Below are positions 55,667 to 61,877 of a DNA stretch of 61,877 bases, piece by piece; position 1 is the first letter of the stretch; each line of letters starts with the position of its first letter. The translations under genes were made by a program, and so were the position numbers. The notes under the pieces are model-generated. The model ran no database searches. It was not told the origin of the DNA and worked only from the letters and a program-made list of their open reading frames with translations. Source of the stretch: Paenibacillus timonensis (GTDB taxonomy: Bacteria; Bacillota; Bacilli; Paenibacillales; Paenibacillaceae); NCBI RefSeq assembly GCF_022427145.1, contig NZ_JAKSXN010000033.1:1-61877 (forward strand), given 5' to 3'.

Positions 55667-55734
55667 TAACAGAGTAATGTTAACCTGCGTACATGTTTGT
55701 CCGCGTCAACTCATGGAAAAGAGGGAATCGATAG

Positions 55735-56160
55735 ATGCCAACGCCCAGTATGGAGGACTATTTGGAGCGTATTTACAAACTGATCGACGAGAAAGGATAC
55801 GCGCGTGTGTCCGATATCGCGGAAGGTTTGGAGGTTCATCCTTCCTCCGTCACGAAAATGATTCAAAAATTGGACAAGGATGAATATCTGATTTACGAGA
55901 AATACCGGGGCCTTGTCCTGACCAACAAAGGGAAAAAAATCGGCAAACGGCTCGTGGACCGGCATCAGCTGCTGGAGGAGTTCCTCGGCATGATCGGCGT
56001 CGATCACGAGAACATTTATAAAGACGTCGAAGGCATTGAGCATCATTTAAGTTGGGATTCCATCACACGTATCGCAACGCTGGTGGAATATTTCAAACGC
56101 GATAGCTCCCGGATCCAGGATCTGGAGAATGTCCACCAAGAACTAATCAGCGAATCTTAG
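55735..56160 (+). CDS. mntR: Manganese regulator MntR (DtxR family)
   Basis: A 141-residue metalloregulator repressing Mn uptake when Mn is high. It has the MntR start [14 protein letters not shown], the DNA helix [15 protein letters not shown], and a metal site with Asp8, Glu11, His77, Glu99, Glu102 and His103 in positions like those of B. subtilis. It lies before the yqh block in the same order as in B. subtilis, one gene apart. It ends with a terminator. Confidence 0.96.
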   Translation: MPTPSMEDYLERIYKLIDEKGYARVSDIAEGLEVHPSSVTKMIQKLDKDEYLIYEKYRGLVLTNKGKKIGKRLVDRHQLLEEFLGMIGVDHENIYKDVEGIEHHLSWDSITRIATLVEYFKRDSSRIQDLENVHQELISES

Positions 56161-56163
56161 AAG

Positions 56164-56199
56164 AAGCATCTGTCTTAGGATAAGGCAGATGCTTTTTTC
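56164..56199 (+). terminator. Terminator after mntR
   Basis: AAGCATCTG pairs with CAGATGCTT, followed by a T-run. Confidence 0.9.
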
Positions 56200-56294
56200 T
56201 TTTTTGCCCTCGGAAGCGCAACTCTTGGCCTTCGCCGGACGTTAAAGAAAGTAGCGCGGTTTGTCCGTACATAACGATGATGTGGAGGATTCTG

Positions 56295-57929
56295 ATGAAA
56301 TTTCGCAAATGGTTTATTCCTTTCCTAGTGTTGCTCTTCCTATGGCCTTATTCCGGGAATACGCCGGCGGCCGCTGCCGCAACCGACATTCGGATCATTC
56401 TCGACGGAGAAGCGTTATCCACCGATGCTTCGCCATACATTAAACCCGGGGTGAACGTCACCATGGTACCGCTCCGGGTGATCAGCGAAAACCTGGGGGC
56501 CCAGGTTGCCTGGTCCCAAGCCGATAAAACGGCGACGATTCAGAAAGACGGCAGCACCCTCGTATTGACGTTAGGTTCGCCCGCGGTTCAAGTGGGTGGG
56601 AGCACCGTCAATCTTGAAGCTTCGGTGGAAATCAGTTCCGGCCGGACGATGGTGCCGCTCCGCTTTGTCAGCGAGCAGCTCGGAATCACCGTCGATTGGA
56701 ACGGGAAGAACCGTACCATTACGCTGACAAGCGGTTCCGTTGAGGCTCCTTCGGATCCCGGTTCAGGCGGTGAAGTTCCGCAAGGCGAGTTGCCTCAGCC
56801 TCCGGCAGCGGGGGGGACGGCTAGCGGGCTGCGCGGCGTTTGGGTATCCACCGTTTCCAACCTCGATTGGCCAAGCAAAAGCTCGTATGGTAAGGTGGAA
56901 GCTCAAAAAGCCGAATACGTGCAGCTGCTGGATGAAGTGCAAGCGATGGGCATGAACGCGGTGTTCGTTCAGGTACGCCCGTCTGCGGACGCGATCTATC
57001 CGTCCTCGTTGGTGCCGTGGACCTCTTATTTGACGGGAACCGCCGGTAAGGATCCCGGATACGATCCGCTGCAGTTCCTGATCGAGGAGACGCACCGCCG
57101 CGGCATGGAATTCCACGCCTGGTTTAACCCGTTTCGTGCCAGCACGGGCGGCGACGCCAGCAAACTACCGGCCAATCATGTCGCGAACCAACATCCGGAA
57201 TGGATCGTGAAGTTCGATGGCAAGCTGTACATCAATCCGGGAATTCCGGAAGCCCGCGATCACGTGATCCGCGCGATCATGGAAGTCGTAAACGGATACG
57301 ATATCGACGGCGTTCATTTGGACGATTATTTCTATCCGACCGGGGAATCGGCAGCGAAGCCATTTGCGGATGACGCCGCGTTTAAAGCTTATAACGCCAA
57401 CAAGATCGCAAACAAAGGCGATTGGCGGCGAGACAACATCAATCAATTCGTGCAGAAGCTGGGCCAAGGCGTCGCACAGGCCAAACCTAACTTGTCTTTT
57501 GGCATCAGCCCGTACGGAGTATGGCGGAACAAATCAAATGATTTGACCGGTTCCGATACGAAAGCGAGCGTTACGGCTTACGATAGCACCTACGCCGACG
57601 TTCGCACCTGGATCAAAAACGAATGGATCGATTACGTGGCTCCGCAAATCTATTGGAGCTTGTCGCGGAAAGAGGTTCGCTACGACCTGTTGGTCGATTG
57701 GTGGGCCGGAGAGGTTAGAGGGACCAACGTGAAACTTTACATCGGCCATGCCCCCTATAAGCTGGGTACGCCGGAAATCGGCTGGTCCAGCGCACAGGAA
57801 ATCATCGATCAGCTGGAATATAATCGGCAAGTTCCCGAGATCGGCGGCAGCATTTTCTTTAGCGCCAAGGATTTGCGCAAGAACCCGCTTGGTTTGATCC
57901 CGCTGCTGCAGTCTTATTACGGAATGTAA
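56295..57929 (+). CDS. Secreted family-10-like glycoside hydrolase with stalk domain
   Basis: A 544-residue exported protein. A signal peptide ends near PAAAAA (residue 25). Residues 28-150 are a copper-amine-oxidase-like stalk (MVPLRVISENLGAQVAW, TMVPLRFVSEQLG). Residues 175-540 match the glycosyl-hydrolase-like 10/DUF187 barrel (GVWVSTVSNLDWP, AVFVQVRPSADAIYPS, GMEFHAWFNPFRAS, DGVHLDDYFYPT). The hydrolase domain has relatives such as B. subtilis YngK. The ATG at 56295 follows TGGAGG. It sits inside the otherwise conserved mntR-yqhO interval. Confidence 0.88.
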   Translation: MKFRKWFIPFLVLLFLWPYSGNTPAAAAATDIRIILDGEALSTDASPYIKPGVNVTMVPLRVISENLGAQVAWSQADKTATIQKDGSTLVLTLGSPAVQVGGSTVNLEASVEISSGRTMVPLRFVSEQLGITVDWNGKNRTITLTSGSVEAPSDPGSGGEVPQGELPQPPAAGGTASGLRGVWVSTVSNLDWPSKSSYGKVEAQKAEYVQLLDEVQAMGMNAVFVQVRPSADAIYPSSLVPWTSYLTGTAGKDPGYDPLQFLIEETHRRGMEFHAWFNPFRASTGGDASKLPANHVANQHPEWIVKFDGKLYINPGIPEARDHVIRAIMEVVNGYDIDGVHLDDYFYPTGESAAKPFADDAAFKAYNANKIANKGDWRRDNINQFVQKLGQGVAQAKPNLSFGISPYGVWRNKSNDLTGSDTKASVTAYDSTYADVRTWIKNEWIDYVAPQIYWSLSRKEVRYDLLVDWWAGEVRGTNVKLYIGHAPYKLGTPEIGWSSAQEIIDQLEYNRQVPEIGGSIFFSAKDLRKNPLGLIPLLQSYYGM

Positions 57930-58007
57930 ACAAACGAAAGGCATACGTACAGCCCCTCCCGACATACATAAGCAGTAGACTGAATGTGGTTGGGGGGAAG
58001 GCGCCTG

Positions 58008-58982
58008 ATGCTGATGAACGGGGTGTTTGAGGGCGGCGGGGTTAAAGGAATTTCGTTGGCCGGCGCAGTCAGGGCGGCCGAGAAATACGGAGCGCGGTTT
58101 CATCGCGTCGCCGGAACCTCTTCCGGCTCGATCATCGCTTCCATGATCGCTGCAGGTTATACCGCGGACGAAATGAGAGAACTTATATTGACCACGTCAT
58201 TCTCGAAATTTCTGAAGAGAGCACCGATTTTTAATCTGGCGCTGATCGGACCGGCTCTTCGGGTACTTCTCAAAAAAGGCTTGTATGCAGGCGAGGCGCT
58301 GGAGGAGTGGATCCGCCAGATTCTGCTGGCGAAAGGCATTCGCACCTTCGGCGATCTGGCCCCGGGGAAGCTGACCATCATCGCCTCGGACATCACGAGC
58401 GGCAAAATCATGGTGCTACCGGATGATTTGGATAAGATCGGCATCAACCCGGCCACGTTCGAGGTAGCCCGAGCGGTTCGCATGAGCTGCAGCATCCCTT
58501 ATTTCTTTGATCCGGTGCTTCTCAGGCTGCCGCCGAAGCTGGCCAAAGGCAAACCGTTCGCGGAGCAGTTTCTGCATATTGTCGATGGCGGTTTGCTCAG
58601 CAACTTTCCGCTATGGTTGTTTGACCGCGAAGAGCCGCGGCAAGGGGAGAAGCGTATTCCAACCGTTGGCTTTCAGATGGTGGGCAGATACACGAATAAG
58701 CCGCATGGCATTACCGGGCCGTTTTCGATGCTGCAGGCGATCGTAGAGACGATGTTGTCGGCGCATGACGAGCGGTACATCGAGCAATCCAACCGGTACC
58801 GCACGGTGAAGATCCCGACACTAGGCATCGGCACGACGCAATTCGATATCAGCGAGGAGGAAAGCCTGCTGTTGTTCGAATCGGGATTTCTGGCGGGGGA
58901 CCGGTTCTTCGGCAGTTGGAACGTGCAGCTTTACGAGGATCAGTTCAAGAAGTATCAGCAAGCTTTTGCCGCGCTAAAATAA
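58008..58982 (+). CDS. yqhO: Patatin-like phospholipase (YqhO-like)
   Basis: A 324-residue acyl hydrolase with a Ser-Asp dyad: oxyanion loop GGGVKG, nucleophile Ser in GTSSGS, and Asp in DGGLLSNFP. No signal peptide. It matches YqhO of B. subtilis in fold and position (between mntR and yqhP). ATG 58008 or 58014 are both possible after GGGGGAAGG. The substrate, presumably a membrane lipid, is unknown. Confidence 0.88.
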   Translation: MLMNGVFEGGGVKGISLAGAVRAAEKYGARFHRVAGTSSGSIIASMIAAGYTADEMRELILTTSFSKFLKRAPIFNLALIGPALRVLLKKGLYAGEALEEWIRQILLAKGIRTFGDLAPGKLTIIASDITSGKIMVLPDDLDKIGINPATFEVARAVRMSCSIPYFFDPVLLRLPPKLAKGKPFAEQFLHIVDGGLLSNFPLWLFDREEPRQGEKRIPTVGFQMVGRYTNKPHGITGPFSMLQAIVETMLSAHDERYIEQSNRYRTVKIPTLGIGTTQFDISEEESLLLFESGFLAGDRFFGSWNVQLYEDQFKKYQQAFAALK

Positions 58983-58986
58983 ACCC

Positions 58987-59023
58987 AAAAGGACGGTACC
59001 GCATCATGCGGCGCCGTCCTTTT
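58987..59023. terminator. Bidirectional terminator after yqhO
   Basis: AAAAGGACGG pairs with CCGTCCTTTT, with an inner CCGC/GCGG stem. It lies between convergent genes. Confidence 0.88.
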
Positions 59024-59028
59024 GCTAT

Positions 59029-59352
59029 TTAATGATATTTAGGCAAATCGTCGTCGTTTTTGCCTTTTTGTCCTTCGATGACCTGAAACGGATACGCTTT
59101 GCGTTTCTCGTTCCGGACAGGCTTGCGTTCCGCGGCGACTTTGGCCATCGTGCGCGCCGAAGGTTTGATTTTCGGCTGAGCCTTTCGGTATTTCCGCGGC
59201 GGAAATTTATACAGCAGAAAGACGATGCCGATGACGGCGACCGGAACGAGGATGCTGCTCAAAGGGATGTGATGGCTGACAAAAAGACTGTCGATGATGC
59301 CGATGGCGACCAGAAGGACGATGACCCAGAACATGATGCCTTGTTTTTTCAT
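59029..59352 (-). CDS. yqhP: YqhP-like small membrane protein
   Basis: A 107-residue protein with two hydrophobic spans (FWVIVLLVAIGIIDSLFV and ILVPVAVIGIVFLLY), then a long basic tail rich in Lys and Arg. It lies between yqhO and yqhQ, the position of yqhP in B. subtilis. ATG 59352 is used because GATGAGGT lies before it; an ATG at 59361 is less well placed. It is transcribed with yqhQ, whose stop is a few bases upstream. Function unknown. Confidence 0.75.
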   Translation of the reverse strand: MKKQGIMFWVIVLLVAIGIIDSLFVSHHIPLSSILVPVAVIGIVFLLYKFPPRKYRKAQPKIKPSARTMAKVAAERKPVRNEKRKAYPFQVIEGQKGKNDDDLPKYH

Positions 59353-59357
59353 GTACC

Positions 59358-60356
59358 TCATCCTTTCAAGGGATCCAAAGTCGAACCGACTGGCGTCTCG
59401 ATGACGCCGACTTGCTCCAATTGGGCATCCAGCTCACGCATGCGGTTAAACGACGCGATGGATACTTCGACTTGATCATCGGAAGGTTCCTTTGTCGTTA
59501 ACAGCTGCAGCCAAAGTCCCGGGTATCCAAGGAATCGCAGCACCGGAATGTCGCGAACCGCATTGGTGAACCGCAGCAATTCGAACGAGAGGCCGATGAC
59601 GAGCGGGAGCAGCAGCACCCGGATATAGACGCGTTCCCAAATCGAATCCCAACTGAAGATAGGTAAAGAATAGATGATAACCCCGACAATGACCGTCAAA
59701 ATGATAAAGCTGCTGCCGCAGCGGTAATGCAGGCGGCTGTATTTTTGCACATTGGCCGGGGTCAATTCTTCACCCGCTTCATACGCGGAGATGACTTTAT
59801 GCTCTGCCCCGTGATATTGGAACAACCGTTTAATGACGGGCGTCTGGGACATGAGCCATAGGTACCCGAGCAACAGGATGATTTTAATGACACCTTCAAT
59901 GAGCGAGTGCAGCGTTTGGTTAGCAAAAGCGTGTTGGAATAAGTATTGCTCCAAGAGTGCCGGAACTAATGTGAAAATCAGCTTGCCCACGATAAAGGAC
60001 AAGACTCCGACCACGGCTACGCCCAGCAGCATCGTAAGGGAAAAGCCGGATTCCTCTTTTTCCTTCTGTTTGGCGCGTTCTTCCGGATCCATTTCGTCAT
60101 CGGCCATCGCTTCTGCCGAATAGTTGAGGTGCTTGGAGCCTTTGGCGCTGGAGTCGACAATGCTGACGATTCCGCGAACCAGCGGAATTTTACGCAGCTT
60201 TTTGACCCATTGCTTATCTTCCTTAGGGACCTCCAAAAAGCTGATTTCCCCGGTCTTTCGGCGAACGGCGGTTACGTTGACATATTTTCCACCGAACATG
60301 ACGCCTTCTATAACGGCTTGGCCGCCGTAAATCGTCGGTGCAGATTGTTCAGGCAA
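59358..60356 (-). CDS. yqhQ: DUF1385 membrane protein (YqhQ-like)
   Basis: A 332-residue membrane protein with the DUF1385 signature GGQAVIEGVMFGG at the N-terminus and QYHGAEHKVI in the middle. It has four to five spans (VVGVLSFIVGKLIFTLVPALL and others). The TTG at 60356 follows AGGAAGGTG on the minus strand, which is better spaced than the GTG at the edge of that site. It corresponds to B. subtilis YqhQ. Function is unknown. Confidence 0.9.
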   Translation of the reverse strand: MPEQSAPTIYGGQAVIEGVMFGGKYVNVTAVRRKTGEISFLEVPKEDKQWVKKLRKIPLVRGIVSIVDSSAKGSKHLNYSAEAMADDEMDPEERAKQKEKEESGFSLTMLLGVAVVGVLSFIVGKLIFTLVPALLEQYLFQHAFANQTLHSLIEGVIKIILLLGYLWLMSQTPVIKRLFQYHGAEHKVISAYEAGEELTPANVQKYSRLHYRCGSSFIILTVIVGVIIYSLPIFSWDSIWERVYIRVLLLPLVIGLSFELLRFTNAVRDIPVLRFLGYPGLWLQLLTTKEPSDDQVEVSIASFNRMRELDAQLEQVGVIETPVGSTLDPLKG

Positions 60357-60535
60357 AACTTTCACCTTCCTACAATTGTTAAGTTTAGTGTGGCGTAAGC
60401 GGCGTGGTTCTAAAGATTTGTAATGATTCCATTGTAACGGACTTTGCGGGCAAATTCTAGTTGGTTTAGTCTTTTTGGAAATGCGCATACTAACCTTCAA
60501 AAAATGGAATGAAAATATTGCTATGGAAGGGATAG

Positions 60536-61081
60536 ATGCGAATGAAAGCGAACAAGGAGAAATCAAGGGCGCGGGTTCAGCCTTGGCGTCAGCAGCGGCG
60601 GGAAAACACCAACATTTGGATATTCTCGCTGGAAATCGGATTGTTTGCCGGACTCATCTGGGGAGGCGTCAAAGGGGTGTTTTTCTATATGGGCTTTACC
60701 TCGGTGCTGCCCGGCTATCTGGTGGAGCCTTTTTTTAAAAATTCGTTCTTGCATAGTCAGGCCGGGTATTACGTCGGGTGGTTATCGTTTATCGTCTTCT
60801 CCATTCTGGCGACGATCCTCTATGTGCTGGCGTTCCGTAAACTCCGGGGCCCAGGCCCGGGCATCCTGTACGGCATCGCCTGGTGGGGCATTTTATTCGG
60901 GGTGCTTGGCCCGTTGCTCGACCTGATCCCTCCGTTGCGCCAGTTGTCGCGGACCACGATTATCAGCGAATTCTGCCTGTATTTGTTGTGGGGATTGTTC
61001 ATTGGCTATACGACGGCAGAGGAATACACGGATGAACGTTCCCGCGAACCCAACAAAGCCCGCGAGCACGCGCTTCAATAA
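60536..61081 (+). CDS. yqhR: YqhR-like membrane protein
   Basis: A 181-residue membrane protein with about four spans (IFSLEIGLFAGLIWGGVKGVF, WLSFIVFSILATILYVL, ILYGIAWWGILFGVLGPLLDLIPP, EFCLYLLWGLFIGY; read in parts). It matches the family and position of B. subtilis YqhR, divergent from yqhQ and just before aroQ. The ATG at 60536 follows GGAAGGGA; an ATG at 60542 is close. No function is established. Confidence 0.85.
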   Translation: MRMKANKEKSRARVQPWRQQRRENTNIWIFSLEIGLFAGLIWGGVKGVFFYMGFTSVLPGYLVEPFFKNSFLHSQAGYYVGWLSFIVFSILATILYVLAFRKLRGPGPGILYGIAWWGILFGVLGPLLDLIPPLRQLSRTTIISEFCLYLLWGLFIGYTTAEEYTDERSREPNKAREHALQ

Positions 61082-61169
61082 TAGTCGAGCCGAAAAGTTA
61101 TAGCTTCTCAAGCGACTCCCTCCTATGTTAAAATTATTTTTGGTTATTTTTCGGAAAGGGGGAGCCGCC

Positions 61170-61610
61170 ATGTATCGCATCTTGGTGTTGAACGGACCGA
61201 ACTTGAACATGCTTGGCGTGCGCGAGCCCGGAGTTTACGGATCCGAGAGTCTCGGTGACATCGAAGACAAGCTGAAGGAACTGGCTGCGCCGAACGGGCT
61301 GGAGCTTTCCTTCTTTCAGTCCAACCATGAGGGCGAGCTGATCGATCGAATTCATGCCGCCTACGGAAATACGGACGGGATTCTATTGAATCCGGGCGCG
61401 CTGACGCATTATAGCTATGCGTTGCGGGATGCATTAACCTCGGTAAGCATCCCCGTGGTCGAAATCCACTTGTCCAACATCCACGCCCGTGAGGCATTCC
61501 GTCATACCTCGGTCATCGCGCCGATTGCCGTCGGACAAATCTCCGGATTTGGTTCGTATGGCTATGAAATGGGATTGCTGGCGTTGAAGCGTCGTTTGGA
61601 GCGGGGATAA
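61170..61610 (+). CDS. aroQ: 3-dehydroquinate dehydratase, type II
   Basis: Shikimate pathway enzyme that dehydrates 3-dehydroquinate. The 146 residues are the usual type II length. The flexible-lid motif is [18 protein letters not shown] with the catalytic Tyr near residue 22, followed by [15 protein letters not shown], the conserved [19 protein letters not shown] (catalytic His) and [12 protein letters not shown] 61170 follows GGAAAGGGGGAG. It is the YqhS position of B. subtilis, where a peptidase gene and efp would follow beyond this window. Confidence 0.97.
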   Translation: MYRILVLNGPNLNMLGVREPGVYGSESLGDIEDKLKELAAPNGLELSFFQSNHEGELIDRIHAAYGNTDGILLNPGALTHYSYALRDALTSVSIPVVEIHLSNIHAREAFRHTSVIAPIAVGQISGFGSYGYEMGLLALKRRLERG

Positions 61611-61661
61611 GCGGAAGATTCTTAACCAAGTGACCTCGGATTCGACCGGTTGGGTTGAGAC

Positions 61662-61848
61662 GAATAACTGCAAAAGTGCAGGAATTTCGGGTGATTTTGA
61701 AGCTTTGGGCGAAAAAGATGCAATAATGCAGGAATTTTGGGTTGAATGAGCGTTATGCTCGCTTTCCGCGAATAAAAACTGTATTTTTGCAGGTATTCGC
61801 GAGAGGTTGCCTTTTTTCAAGAGAATAACTGTATTTTTGCAGGTATTC
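61662..61848. repeat. Array of four short palindromic repeats
   Basis: Four related dyads lie 49-59 bases apart: 61662-61687 (CTGCA-AAAG-TGCAG), 61711-61738 (TGCA-ATAA-TGCA), 61767-61801 (outer arms CGCGAATA with TATTCGCG) and 61823-61848 (GAATA...TATTC). The last two share ACTGTATTTTTGCAGG. Each can fold as a small hairpin. It resembles REP-like intergenic families. Confidence 0.7.
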
Positions 61849-61877
61849 CTTGGATTAATGTGGCAGATTCGACGCCG

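Noticed and set aside
61662..61848. CRISPR array
   Set aside because: The units are palindromic, imperfect, only four, and the intervals are not clean unique spacers next to cas genes.

Overview
The window looks like the chromosome of a spore-forming Bacillota, most likely Paenibacillus or a close relative. The support is a SpoVIF-type sporulation gene, AGGAGG-type ribosome binding sites with frequent TTG and GTG starts, a T-box in front of metG, a Bacillus-type Fnr with C-terminal cysteine ligands, a YesM/YesN-style two-component system, and a mntR-yqhO-yqhP-yqhQ-yqhR-aroQ block in Bacillus subtilis order. I saw no rRNA, tRNA, insertion sequence, prophage or CRISPR array.

Layout. 0-4.3 kb: recG, spoVIF, a TetR regulator overlapping map. 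4.4-6.4 kb: a LexA-controlled mutagenesis operon (unknown protein, Y-family polymerase, YolD-like protein). 6.4-7.1 kb: a long non-coding leader with a branched RNA fold. 7.1-14.9 kb: a six-gene, probably exopolysaccharide locus with an anchored glycoside hydrolase, a HEAT protein, a membrane glycosyltransferase, a degenerate GGDEF plus pseudo-receiver protein, a UDP-HexNAc dehydrogenase and a GH18-like protein. 15-26.4 kb: stress and redox genes (Crp/Fnr-like regulator, hmp, a YitT protein with a leader ORF, a DinB-like protein, a CGNR zinc-finger protein, msrAB, terC behind a manganese riboswitch, an AraC-regulated sugar pair, an HxlR/flavoprotein pair, a lipoprotein). 26.5-37.7 kb: an anaerobic island, nirBDC, fnr, adhE, pflB, pflA, with Fnr boxes placed at about -41.5 from good -10 hexamers. 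37.8-46.2 kb: a carbohydrate ABC importer without its own ATPase, its two-component system, and NagZ. 46.4-48.6 kb: a large secreted stalk-domain protein. 48.8-55.6 kb: zur, yidD, T-box and metG, then the Zur-boxed znuA-znuC-znuB followed by ccdA. 55.7-61.6 kb: mntR, a secreted family-10 hydrolase and the yqh block ending in aroQ. 61.66-61.85 kb: an array of four short palindromic repeats.

How it works together. Nitrite reduction, mixed-acid fermentation and NO detoxification appear to share Fnr-type control, and fnr lies inside the island. Zinc uptake is tied to Zur and manganese to MntR and a Mn riboswitch. The most interesting candidate for something undescribed is the polysaccharide locus, where a glycosyltransferase is linked to a protein whose GGDEF and receiver domains both look inactive as enzyme and phospho-acceptor. 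Other leads are the leader-ORF and anti-Shine-Dalgarno arrangement before the YitT gene, the adhE-pflB palindrome that can be both terminator and operator, and two families of short intergenic repeats. Everything here was read by eye, so distant homologies and RNA folds are inferences.
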